Below, one piece after another: positions 1-7,829 of a stretch of 37,974 nucleotides of DNA. Source of the DNA: an uncultured Clostridia bacterium. Its GTDB lineage: Bacteria; Bacillota; Clostridia; TANB77; CAG-508. A program made the translations under genes and the position numbers. Position 1 is the first letter of the stretch, and every line of letters starts with the position of its first letter. A model generated the notes under the pieces. It was not told the origin of the DNA. It made no database searches and saw nothing but the letters and a program-made list of their open reading frames with translations. The stretch is taken from positions 1 to 37,974 of the forward strand of contig CAKPAX010000013.1 in NCBI GenBank assembly GCA_934133175.1, given 5' to 3'.

Positions 1-963
1 TCCTGTTCCTAATGCCACACATGATACTGTATCTTGTGCAATCATTACATTTATTCCAGTTTTTTCTTGTAAAAGCTTATCTAGCCCATCTACTAAGCAT
101 CCTCCACCTGTCATATAAATACCTTTATCACTTATATCTGCTGCAAGTTCTGGTGGTGTTCTTTCTAATACAGAATGTACAGCATCTACTATCATTAATG
201 CTGGTTCTATTAATGCTTCTAACATTTCACTTGAATGTATCGTTATTGTTTTTGGTAATCCTGATATTAAATCTCTTCCTCTTACATCCATTTCTGTATC
301 TTGAATTTTTGGGTAAACACATCCTATATTTATTTTTAAATCTTCTGCTGTTCTTTCACCAATCATAATATTGTGTTTTTTCTTAATATATTTAACAATA
401 TATTCATCAAATTTGTCACCTGCAACTTTTAAAGAAGTATTTACAACAGATCCTCCTAAAGAAATAACAGCAATATCTGTTGTTCCTCCACCAATATCAA
501 CTACCATGTTTCCACATGGTTTAGATATATCAATTCCTGCGCCAATAGCAGCTGCAATTGGTTCTTCTATTAAATATACTTTTCTTGCTCCTGCTTGTGA
601 TGCTGCATCTATTACAGCCTTTTTTTCAACTTCAGTTACCCTTGATGGAATACAAATCATTATTCTTGGTGCAAATAAAGATTTACCTCCAACTTTATTT
701 ATAAAATATTTAAGCATTTTTTCAGTTACTGTATAATCTGATATTACACCTTCTCTTAATGGTCTTGTGGCAACTATATTTCCTGGTGTTCTACCAAGCA
801 TTCTTCTTGCTTCTCCACCTACTGCTAAAACATCTCCTGTATTGTTGTCAACAGCAACTACTGATGGTTCTCTTAAAACAATCCCCTTTCCTTTTACATA
901 TGCAATTACTGTAGCAGTTCCTAAATCTATTCCTATATCCTGTCCAAAACCAAACTTAAACAT
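1..963 (-). CDS. mreB: Rod-shape-determining actin homologue MreB/Mbl (3' end outside window)
   Basis: Bacterial actin that forms membrane-associated filaments guiding the elongation-phase cell-wall synthesis machinery. I translated the minus strand by hand: 321 residues are open to the window edge, against about 335-345 for the family, so only the last 15-25 residues are missing. Family hallmarks are the N-terminal phosphate-1 segment DIGIDLGTATV (residues 9-19), the phosphate-2 motif DIGGGTTD (156-163), GERTAEDLK, the RGRDLISGLP segment and the adenosine-site TGGG near the end. ATG at 961-963 is preceded by GAAAGGAAAG at good spacing. The sequence does not decide between MreB, Mbl and MreBH; the LxEPSVVAVD and RRMLGRTPGNIVA stretches look slightly closer to Mbl. 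Divergent from tsaE, with its own promoter. Confidence 0.95.
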   Translation of the reverse strand, partial: MFKFGFGQDIGIDLGTATVIAYVKGKGIVLREPSVVAVDNNTGDVLAVGGEARRMLGRTPGNIVATRPLREGVISDYTVTEKMLKYFINKVGGKSLFAPRIMICIPSRVTEVEKKAVIDAASQAGARKVYLIEEPIAAAIGAGIDISKPCGNMVVDIGGGTTDIAVISLGGSVVNTSLKVAGDKFDEYIVKYIKKKHNIMIGERTAEDLKINIGCVYPKIQDTEMDVRGRDLISGLPKTITIHSSEMLEALIEPALMIVDAVHSVLERTPPELAADISDKGIYMTGGGCLVDGLDKLLQEKTGINVMIAQDTVSCVALGTG

Positions 964-1028
964 TGCAATCTTTCCTTTCAATATAAGCTAAACTCGATTT
1001 GTTACATTCTCATTTCAATTGTGTTACG

Positions 1029-1057
1029 ATTATATTACATTTTAGTAAATTTATCAA
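1029..1057 (-). promoter_or_regulatory. Sigma-A promoter for mreB
   Basis: On the minus strand there is a -35 TTGATA (1052-1057), a 17-base spacer and a -10 TATAAT (1029-1034), about 65 bases before the mreB start codon. It sits back to back with the tsaE promoter. Confidence 0.7.
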
Positions 1058-1093
1058 TAGTAATTATGAATTTAATTCATTTTTTTATTAAAT

Positions 1094-1122
1094 TTGAAAT
1101 AACTCAAAATATATTGTATAAT
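1094..1122 (+). promoter_or_regulatory. Sigma-A promoter for tsaE-tsaB-rimI
   Basis: TTGAAA (1094-1099), 17-base spacer, TATAAT (1117-1122), followed by AAGGAG (1139-1144) just before the tsaE ATG. Transcription would start only about 20 bases before the start codon. Confidence 0.75.
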
Positions 1123-1151
1123 GTATTTATTAAAAAATAAGGAGTTGTATA

Positions 1152-1622
1152 ATGAACACATACACATTTACATCGAATTCAGAAAATGAAACAAAACAAT
1201 TCGCAAAAAAAATAGCAAGTAAATTAAATATTGGTGATGTTATTGTTTTAACAGGAGACTTAGGTTCTGGAAAGACAAAATTTACAGAAGGTTTTTTACA
1301 ACAATTTGGATTAGAAAATGAAATATCTAGTCCTACTTTTAATATTGTAAATGAATATGTAAATGATAAAATTAAAATATTTCACTTTGATGTATACAGA
1401 TTAGAAAGCATTGATGAATTCTATGAAATTGGCGGAGAAGAATATTTTTCTAATGGAATATGTATTGTAGAATGGGGAGAAATAATTAAAGAAGCTCTAC
1501 CTCCTGAATACATTCAAATAAGCTTTGATAGAAATGAAATAGATATAAATAAAAGAATTTTAAATATAAAAACATTCGGAAATAAATTTGATAATATTTT
1601 TAATTTTATGGAGGAAAACTAA
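1152..1622 (+). CDS. tsaE: tRNA threonylcarbamoyladenosine biosynthesis ATPase TsaE
   Basis: Small P-loop ATPase that, with TsaB and TsaD, transfers threonylcarbamoyl to A37 of ANN-decoding tRNAs. It is 156 residues, normal for the family. The Walker A motif GDLGSGKT is at residues 35-42, followed by the family's FTEGF and the SPTFNIVNEY segment; HFDVYRLES and the late VEWGE (Walker B-type region) are also typical. An AAGGAG site lies 7 bases before the ATG. The stop codon directly abuts the tsaB start codon, so the two are translationally coupled. tsaD, the catalytic subunit, is not in this window. Confidence 0.95.
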   Translation: MNTYTFTSNSENETKQFAKKIASKLNIGDVIVLTGDLGSGKTKFTEGFLQQFGLENEISSPTFNIVNEYVNDKIKIFHFDVYRLESIDEFYEIGGEEYFSNGICIVEWGEIIKEALPPEYIQISFDRNEIDINKRILNIKTFGNKFDNIFNFMEEN

Positions 1623-2318
1623 ATGAAAATTTTAAGTATAGATACAGCAAGTCCTATTTGTTCTGTAGGTATTTTAGAAGATAATAAATTAATAGAAGAT
1701 ATAAATACAAATAATGGATTAACACACTCTGAAAAACTTATGCCTATGATAAAACAAATTTTAGAAGAAACAAATTTAACTTTAAAAGACATTGATTTAT
1801 TAGTATGTGATAAAGGTCCTGGGTCTTTTACAGGAATTCGTATAGGAGTTGCTACAATAAAAGCATTTGCAGATAGTTTAAACATTCCATCTGTTGGAAT
1901 ATCTTCTTTAGATGTTTTAACATATAACGTTAAAGAAGATGGATATATATGTTCTTTAATCGATGCAAAAAATTTTAATGTATATTTTGCTTTATATAAA
2001 TTAGAAAATTCAAAATATACATTATTAGAAAATTATTTAGCTGATAGTTTAGAAAATATTTTTGAAATACTAAAAAAATATGATAATAAAATAACATTTG
2101 TTGGAGACGGCTCTATTTCTTATAAAAATGAAATAACTTCAAATATACCAAATTGTAAATTTTCTGACTTTAATGAATTAAATAGTTACTCTTTAGGATT
2201 AGCAGGACTTAATTCATATTCAAATGGAAATAATAATGATGTTTTACCATTATATCTTCGTAAACCTCAAGCAGAAAGAATGTTGGAGGAAAAATTAAAT
2301 GCAAATAAAAATAAGTAA
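1623..2318 (+). CDS. tsaB: tRNA threonylcarbamoyladenosine biosynthesis protein TsaB
   Basis: Inactive ASKHA-fold paralogue of TsaD (formerly YeaZ) that dimerises with TsaD in t6A synthesis. The N-terminus ILSIDTASPICSVG and the central DKGPGSFTGIRIGVATIKAF block are diagnostic. At 231 residues it is a normal length, ending in the LPLYLRKPQAER tail that usually precedes RimI in this operon. A GGAGG site at the end of tsaE drives it (ATG immediately after the tsaE stop). Its last 20 bases overlap rimI. Confidence 0.95.
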   Translation: MKILSIDTASPICSVGILEDNKLIEDINTNNGLTHSEKLMPMIKQILEETNLTLKDIDLLVCDKGPGSFTGIRIGVATIKAFADSLNIPSVGISSLDVLTYNVKEDGYICSLIDAKNFNVYFALYKLENSKYTLLENYLADSLENIFEILKKYDNKITFVGDGSISYKNEITSNIPNCKFSDFNELNSYSLGLAGLNSYSNGNNNDVLPLYLRKPQAERMLEEKLNANKNK

Positions 2319-2739
2319 AATGAATATTGATGACTTAAATAAAATTTCACCAGTACTTCTTACAGAATTTGATGACTTTTGGAATTACAATATATTTAAA
2401 TCTGAATTAGAAAACGAAAATTCTAAATATGTTGTTGCAAAAAATAATGATGAAATTGTAGGATTTGCAGGAATTTGGATTTCAATTGATGAGGCACATG
2501 TAACAAATATTGTAACAAAAAAAGATTTAAGAAAAAATGGAATTGGCTCTACTCTTTTGGAAGAATTAATAAATTTGAGCAAAACTTTAAATCTTGTTAG
2601 CATCACTTTAGAAGTAAATGAGAATAATTTAGATGCTATTAAATTGTATGAAAAATTTGGTTTTGAAAAATTAGGAATTCGTAAAAAATATTATAACAAC
2701 ACTGACAATGCATTAATTATGACAAAAAAATTAAATTAA
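2299..2739 (+). CDS. rimI: Ribosomal-protein S18-alanine N-acetyltransferase RimI
   Basis: GNAT-fold acetyltransferase, 146 residues, expected to acetylate the N-terminal alanine of ribosomal protein S18. It shows the acetyl-CoA loop RKNGIGSTLLEEL (R-x-x-G-x-G), the VTNIVTKKDLR strand before it, and the terminal EVNENNLDAIKLYEKFGFEKLGIRKKYY block typical of RimI. The start at 2299 is chosen because GGAGG (2285-2289) lies 9 bases upstream inside tsaB; a second ATG lies 21 bases later. The 20-base overlap with tsaB and the tsaE-tsaB-rimI order are conserved in Firmicutes. Confidence 0.9.
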   Translation: MQIKISKMNIDDLNKISPVLLTEFDDFWNYNIFKSELENENSKYVVAKNNDEIVGFAGIWISIDEAHVTNIVTKKDLRKNGIGSTLLEELINLSKTLNLVSITLEVNENNLDAIKLYEKFGFEKLGIRKKYYNNTDNALIMTKKLN

Positions 2740-2756
2740 AAATTATTTAAAACTAT

Positions 2757-2894
2757 AAGAGGATTATATATTGTTTTTGTAATGCCGCGTAGCGAACAAC
2801 CGGAGCGTTAGCGAAGGGCGAATGGAGCAGCCTTCCCGAAGGATTCCGAGGGCTGCGACAACAAGGCATAAAAAAACACTATATAATCCTTTTA
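2757..2894. repeat. GC-rich palindromic element in the rimI/ylmH convergent gap
   Basis: A core with about 61% GC (49 of 80 bases, 2781-2860) is bounded by ATGCC (2782-2786) and GGCAT (2865-2869), and by longer AT-rich arms: AGGATTATATA (2760-2770) pairs with its complement at 2880-2890. The core has internal repeats (GCGTAGCGAA and GCGTTAGCGAA) and a hairpin built from CAGCC and GGCTG with CCTTCCCGAAGG inside it. It has no ORF of note. Its composition is unlike the ~27% GC host, so it may be a dispersed repeat or small non-autonomous mobile element, but only one copy is visible here. Confidence 0.6.
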
Positions 2895-2906
2895 AAATAT
2901 ATAGTG
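2870..2906 (-). terminator. Intrinsic terminator after ylmH
   Basis: On the minus strand CACTATATA (2898-2906) pairs with TATATAGTG (2877-2885) and is followed by a run of seven T. Part of the descending arm also belongs to the arm of the GC-rich palindrome, so the two structures are mutually exclusive. Confidence 0.75.
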
Positions 2907-2925
2907 TTAAAAATATTTAATTTTT

Positions 2926-3729
2926 TTAAACAAATTTTTCTACATTAATTATATATCTTCCACTTCGTGTATTACCAACAAAATCTTTTACTTCAAATCT
3001 TCCTTTTCCCCTAATTGTAATAATATCACCACTTTTAATTTGTTTAGTCTTTTTAGTTTCACATTGGCAATTAACAAAAACTCTTTCTGTATTTAATATT
3101 TGAGTTGCTTTATTACGTGAGCATTTAGCAAGTTCTGAAACTATATTATCTAATCTTAAAGAAGATACAATTATTTTTAATTCTTCTTTTTTAGTTTCAA
3201 CTTCTTTTAAGTTTTTTATATCTTCCAAAGTTATTTTAGATTCAGAAAATCTAGTTAAGCTTCCTACATTTTGTAATAAAAACTCTGATATTTCATCACA
3301 AATTATAATATCAGCACCTTCTTTACTTACTAATATGTCCCCTACTTTTTCTCTTTTTATTCCAATTTTTATAACTCCACCCAAATAATCTCTGTGAGTA
3401 TATTTTCCAACTAAATCATTTGGTAATTCTATTCTTATAACTTTTATAATATTACTTAAATTCTTATTTATCATTTCTTCATTATATTTTTCTGGATATA
3501 GCACAAGAATTTTTCTTTCTGCATTATCATATCCTCCAAAAAATAAATAATTAGAAATATTATTTTTATTTAAAAAACTTTGAACTAAATTTAATTGATA
3601 CATATCTAAAAAGTCAGTACATTGTATTCTATTTTTTGAGTCCACAAATTCTATTTTATCTAATACCTGAGCTAATAACATTTTGTCTTCTGGCTTTTTA
3701 TATTCACTTAAACTTTCTTGTTTTGTCAT
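2926..3729 (-). CDS. ylmH: YlmH-family RNA-binding protein (C-terminal S4 domain)
   Basis: A 267-residue protein with the YlmH layout: an N-terminal alpha/beta region containing YLFFGGYDNAERKI and HRDYLGGVIKIGIKREKVGDI, then an S4 RNA-binding domain at about residues 180-245 (SSLRLDNIVSELAKCSRNKA, then the INTERVFVN-type turn and the KSGDIITIRGKGRFEV strand). YlmH homologues sit in the Firmicute division cluster or near rRNA and translation genes and have been linked to ribosome-associated quality control. Here it is the last gene of an operon with dxs: its ATG lies one base past the dxs stop, with AAAGGA inside the dxs end. This placement differs from the usual ylm/divIVA context. Confidence 0.85.
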   Translation of the reverse strand: MTKQESLSEYKKPEDKMLLAQVLDKIEFVDSKNRIQCTDFLDMYQLNLVQSFLNKNNISNYLFFGGYDNAERKILVLYPEKYNEEMINKNLSNIIKVIRIELPNDLVGKYTHRDYLGGVIKIGIKREKVGDILVSKEGADIIICDEISEFLLQNVGSLTRFSESKITLEDIKNLKEVETKKEELKIIVSSLRLDNIVSELAKCSRNKATQILNTERVFVNCQCETKKTKQIKSGDIITIRGKGRFEVKDFVGNTRSGRYIINVEKFV

Positions 3730-3730
3730 A

Positions 3731-5593
3731 TTAGCTTCCTTTCTTAAAATTATTTATAACATAATTATATATACTTTCTGTATCTAATCCGTATTTCTTT
3801 TCTATATCCTCAACACTTCCGTGTTTTATAAATTTATTTGGATATCCAAATGTTTTTATATTAACATCTATTTTGTTATCTATCAATAATTCTTTCACAT
3901 TAGATGCAAGTCCTCCAAGTAGAATATTATCTTCTATTGTTATACAATTTTTAGTTTTCTTTACAGATTTTATAATTGATTCTTTGTCTAATGGTTTTAA
4001 AAATCTAATATTTATAACTTCTGCATTAATATTATCTTCTTTTAATTTATTACATACATCAATTGCTCTATCTACCATTTTGCCAATTGCTAATATAGAT
4101 ATATCATTGCCTTCTTGTAAGATTTCTGATTTTCCATATTCTATTTTTGTATTTTCCTTAAAAACATTTTTACCTTCTCCACCTCTAGGATATCTTATAA
4201 CAACTGGCTTGTTTAATTTTGTTGCGAATTCTAACATATCTTCTAATTCTTTAAAATTTTTTGGTGCCATAATTGTTAAATTAGGTATTATATTAAAAAA
4301 TGATAAATCTAAAATTCCTTGGTGTGTCTCTCCATCTGCTCCTACTATTCCAGCTCTGTCTACACACATAATTACAGGTAAATTTTGTATACATACATCA
4401 TGTATAACTTGATCATATGCTCTTTGATAAAAAGACGAATATATTGGCACAACTGGTATCATTCCATTTGATGCAAGTCCTGCTGAAAATCCTATTGCAT
4501 GTTGTTCTGCAATTCCAACATCAAAAAATCTATTTGGAAATTTTTTTTGAAATTCTGTAAGTCCTGTTCCATCCTTCATAGATGCTGTTATTGCAACTAT
4601 TTTGTTATTTTTTTCTGCTAATTGTATTAACTTATTTCCAAAAATTTTTGAATAATCTGTTTGTTTTTCTTTTAATGTTTTTCCTGTTTCTATTTCAAAT
4701 GCACTTGTTGAATGGAATTTATCCGGATTCTCTTCTGCTGGTTTGTACCCTTTTCCTTTTTTAGTTAAAACATGTATTAATACTGGTCCATCTAATTCTT
4801 TACTTATTTTTAATAAACTTTCTAGTTTTTCTATGTCATGTCCATCTACAGGTCCTAAATATCTAAATCCTATATCTTCAAAATACATTTTTGGTATTAT
4901 AAATTGTTTTATACTTCTTTTAGCTTTTTGAACAAATTTAACAAAAGGTGCTCCTACTACTGGTACCTTTTTAATAATTTTCTTAGCTGAAATGTTAGAT
5001 TTTGTATATAGCCTTTTTGTTCTTAATTTACTTAAAAGCATATTAACTCCACCAACATTTTTAGATATACTCATTTCGTTATCATTTAAAATTACTGTTA
5101 GTTTTGTATCACTACTTCCTGCGTCATTTAATGCTTCTAATGCCATTCCACCAGTTAGTGCTCCATCACCAATTACACATATAATTGAATTATTTTCTTT
5201 TTTTATGTCTCTTGCTTTTGCCATTCCTAATGCAATTGATATTGATGTACTACTATGTCCTGTGTTAAAGCAGTCTGTTTCGGATTCTTCTAGTTTTGGA
5301 AATCCTGCTATTCCTCCAGATGTTCTTAAAGTTTTTAGTTCTTCTTTTCTTCCTGTTAAAATTTTATGAGTATATGTTTGATGTCCTACATCCCATATTA
5401 TTTTATCAAAGGGGACATTAAATATACTATGCAAACTAATTGTAAGTTCTACAACTCCTAAATTTGAAGCTAAATGTCCTCCATTTTTGGATACTATTTT
5501 TATTATATATTCTCTTATCTCTTGTGCTAATATTTTCTTTTCTTCTATATTTAATTTTTTTAAATCATCTATAGAATTTATTTTTTCTAACAT
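3731..5593 (-). CDS. dxs: 1-deoxy-D-xylulose-5-phosphate synthase
   Basis: Thiamine-diphosphate enzyme that condenses pyruvate and glyceraldehyde-3-phosphate, the first step of the MEP isoprenoid pathway. The protein is about 620 residues. Motifs are GHSSTSISIALGMA, the ThDP/Mg site IGDGALTGGMALEALND, and DRAGIVGADGETHQG with YPRGG in the transketolase C-terminal part. The frame is open from a TTG at 5617, but the ATG at 5591-5593 is preferred: AAGGTGAGG lies directly before it, and the TTG would overlap the upstream gene. It follows a polyprenol-kinase-like gene by 16 bases, which suggests an isoprenoid-themed operon. Confidence 0.95.
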   Translation of the reverse strand: MLEKINSIDDLKKLNIEEKKILAQEIREYIIKIVSKNGGHLASNLGVVELTISLHSIFNVPFDKIIWDVGHQTYTHKILTGRKEELKTLRTSGGIAGFPKLEESETDCFNTGHSSTSISIALGMAKARDIKKENNSIICVIGDGALTGGMALEALNDAGSSDTKLTVILNDNEMSISKNVGGVNMLLSKLRTKRLYTKSNISAKKIIKKVPVVGAPFVKFVQKAKRSIKQFIIPKMYFEDIGFRYLGPVDGHDIEKLESLLKISKELDGPVLIHVLTKKGKGYKPAEENPDKFHSTSAFEIETGKTLKEKQTDYSKIFGNKLIQLAEKNNKIVAITASMKDGTGLTEFQKKFPNRFFDVGIAEQHAIGFSAGLASNGMIPVVPIYSSFYQRAYDQVIHDVCIQNLPVIMCVDRAGIVGADGETHQGILDLSFFNIIPNLTIMAPKNFKELEDMLEFATKLNKPVVIRYPRGGEGKNVFKENTKIEYGKSEILQEGNDISILAIGKMVDRAIDVCNKLKEDNINAEVINIRFLKPLDKESIIKSVKKTKNCITIEDNILLGGLASNVKELLIDNKIDVNIKTFGYPNKFIKHGSVEDIEKKYGLDTESIYNYVINNFKKGS

Positions 5594-5609
5594 TATCCTC
5601 ACCTTTATA

Positions 5610-6257
5610 TTATACAAACATTAGCATTATTAAAGTTGCTATTGGTACTGTAATATTGTCTGTTCCTTTTATAGAAATTGCTTCTAATACAGTTATTATT
5701 AAACTTATTATTATTGCTTTTAAATACCAAAATGGATTATTTATATATATTAAATAAATAGAAATAATTATAAATGATACTATAAACATTGTAAGTGAAC
5801 CTGCTATTGATTTTTCTGTATCATAAACTTTATATTTTTTACTTTTTATTAATTTACCGAATATAGCGGCTAATCCATCTCCAAACGCCATTACAAAAAT
5901 TGGTACTAATCCCAAAATTGGTTTATTTAATACTCCAAATGTAATAATTACTAATATTAATAACGAACAAGCATAGTATACTGTGCCTAATCCATCTTTT
6001 TTATTTTCTTCTCTTTCCATTACTTTTATAATGTCCTTTTTATATGAAATGTAGTTAATTATTACAAATGTTAATGGAACAAATGCCGCAAACCAAACAT
6101 TATTGAAAAAGTACATTGCTATTAGCCACCAGTTTCCAAGCATTATATGTATAAATTTTCTACTAGCTTCTTTTCCTACTTTTTCAAATAGCTTTCCACC
6201 TATTATCATTAAAAATATAAATATATACGATACTAATATTCCAATCCAATTTTGCAT
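5610..6257 (-). CDS. CTP-dependent polyprenol/phytol/diacylglycerol kinase-like membrane protein
   Basis: An integral membrane protein of 215 residues with about six or seven hydrophobic segments. It resembles the SEC59/DGK1/VTE5 lipid kinase family (COG0170): early SRKFIHIMLGNWW, then KKDGLGTVYYACSLL, and the signature AFGDGLAAIFGK followed by KSIAGSLTMF. Relatives phosphorylate dolichol, phytol or diacylglycerol using CTP; the bacterial substrate is usually unknown. Being upstream of dxs in the same operon fits a role in isoprenoid-alcohol salvage or recycling, but this is inferred from position. AAAGAGGTG precedes the ATG. Confidence 0.75.
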   Translation of the reverse strand: MQNWIGILVSYIFIFLMIIGGKLFEKVGKEASRKFIHIMLGNWWLIAMYFFNNVWFAAFVPLTFVIINYISYKKDIIKVMEREENKKDGLGTVYYACSLLILVIITFGVLNKPILGLVPIFVMAFGDGLAAIFGKLIKSKKYKVYDTEKSIAGSLTMFIVSFIIISIYLIYINNPFWYLKAIIISLIITVLEAISIKGTDNITVPIATLIMLMFV

Positions 6258-6373
6258 TATTACACCTCTTTCATATTTTTATATAATAACATATTTTTTT
6301 TCTTTTTTCTACAAAATTATGTTATTTTAAATTATTTATAAAGTCCATCTTTTTATGCCAATTATATATAATG

Positions 6374-6409
6374 TAAAAAAACAGATTGATATTTGGTATC
6401 AATCTGTTT
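6374..6409 (-). terminator. Intrinsic terminator after eno
   Basis: A 13-bp perfect stem (6379-6391 with 6397-6409) with a 5-base loop is followed on the minus strand by a run of T. It lies 16 bases past the eno stop. Confidence 0.9.
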
Positions 6410-6425
6410 AAAAATTTTTTAAAAT

Positions 6426-7703
6426 TTAATCCAATTTATTTAAAATATTTTGTTCTATATTTAGTAATCTATTATATTTGGCAACTCTGTCAGTTCTACA
6501 TGGTGCGCCAGTTTTTATTTGTCCTGCATTAACAGCTACTGCTAAATCTGCAATAGTTGTATCTTCTGTTTCTCCCGATCTGTGTGAAATTATAGTTTTA
6601 TATCCATATTTTTTTGCTAACTCTATTGCTTCTAACGTTTCTGTTAATGTTCCTATTTGATTAGGTTTTATTAATATTGCATTTGCAACTTTTTTATTTA
6701 TTCCTTTTTGTAATCTATCTATATTAGTTACAAATAAATCATCGCCAACTAGTTGTACTTTTTCTCCAATTCTATTAGTTAATATTTCCCATGTTTCCCA
6801 ATCTTCTTCTGCCAATCCATCTTCTACAGAAATTATAGGATATTTTTGTGTTAAATATATAATATATTCAACCATTTCTTCTTTTGTTTTTAATTCTTTG
6901 GTTTTCCAAAAATAATATCCTTCTTTTCCTATTTTTTTAGCTTCATCATACATTTCTGTACTTGCAATATCCAAACTTAAAGCAATATCTTTTCCTGGTA
7001 TAAACCCTGCTTTTTCAATTGCCTTAACTATATATTTTAATGCTTCTTCTTCATCTTCTAAATTTGGTGCAAATCCACCTTCGTCGCCAACTGCCACTGA
7101 ATATCCATTTTCTTTTAAAACTTTTTTTAAATTATGATATACTTCTACTCCTCTTTGTAATCTTTCTTTAAATGTTATATTTCCAATTGGCATAATCATA
7201 AATTCTTGTATGTTTATATTATTATCTGAATGTTTTCCACCATTTAATATATTCATCATTGGTATTGGTAATTGTGCTCCATTTATTCCACCTATATATT
7301 CATACAATTCTATACCTAAAGATTGCGCAGCAGCTTTTGCAACCGCAAGTGAAACTCCTAAAGTTGCATTTGCTCCTAAATTAGATTTATTTGGTGTATC
7401 ATCTAAATCTAATAACATTTTATCTATTTCTCTTTGATTATAAACATTCATTCCTTCCAATTTTTTTGATATTTTTTTATTTACATTTTCTACTGCTTTT
7501 GTTACACCTTTTCCTAAATATCTTTTTTCATCACCATCTCTTAATTCAACAGCTTCAAAACTTCCTGTTGATGCTCCTGATGGTACCAGTGCTTTTCCTA
7601 TATATCCATTTTGAGTCATTACCTCTACTTGTACAGTAGGATTTCCTCTTGAATCTAACACTTCTAATGCATTAACTTCTTTAATTAATAATTCTCTTTT
7701 CAT
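6426..7703 (-). CDS. eno: Enolase
   Basis: Converts 2-phosphoglycerate to phosphoenolpyruvate in glycolysis. The protein is 425 residues, normal length. Landmarks are ALEVLDSRGNPTVQVEV at the N-terminus, GASTGSFEAVELRD (substrate loop), GDEGGFAPN, the metal-site SVEDGLAEEDW and GDDLFVTN, KPNQIGTLTE with the catalytic lysine, and the SHRSGETEDTTIADLAVA signature. AGGAGG stands 7 bases before the ATG. The 126-base leader toward recN contains three near-repeats of ACATATTT spaced about 9 bases apart; I could not fix a promoter. It is transcribed alone, with a strong terminator. Confidence 0.97.
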   Translation of the reverse strand: MKRELLIKEVNALEVLDSRGNPTVQVEVMTQNGYIGKALVPSGASTGSFEAVELRDGDEKRYLGKGVTKAVENVNKKISKKLEGMNVYNQREIDKMLLDLDDTPNKSNLGANATLGVSLAVAKAAAQSLGIELYEYIGGINGAQLPIPMMNILNGGKHSDNNINIQEFMIMPIGNITFKERLQRGVEVYHNLKKVLKENGYSVAVGDEGGFAPNLEDEEEALKYIVKAIEKAGFIPGKDIALSLDIASTEMYDEAKKIGKEGYYFWKTKELKTKEEMVEYIIYLTQKYPIISVEDGLAEEDWETWEILTNRIGEKVQLVGDDLFVTNIDRLQKGINKKVANAILIKPNQIGTLTETLEAIELAKKYGYKTIISHRSGETEDTTIADLAVAVNAGQIKTGAPCRTDRVAKYNRLLNIEQNILNKLD

Positions 7704-7829
7704 ACCAAACCTCCTATGTAAATATTTTTTACATATTTTACATATTTATACATAAATTGGATTGTTTTATTTTTATATTATGAAGTTTAAAGGATTTTTA
7801 TATTATATAAAAAATACATATGTAAATTT

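Noticed and set aside
12..991. Plus-strand open frames at 12-368, 371-736 and 767-991
   Set aside because: They are antisense shadows of mreB, which is unmistakable on the minus strand.
7704..7829. ACATATTT near-repeats before eno as a CRISPR-like or operator array
   Set aside because: Low-complexity AT sequence with about 9-base period; no spacers and no palindromic structure.
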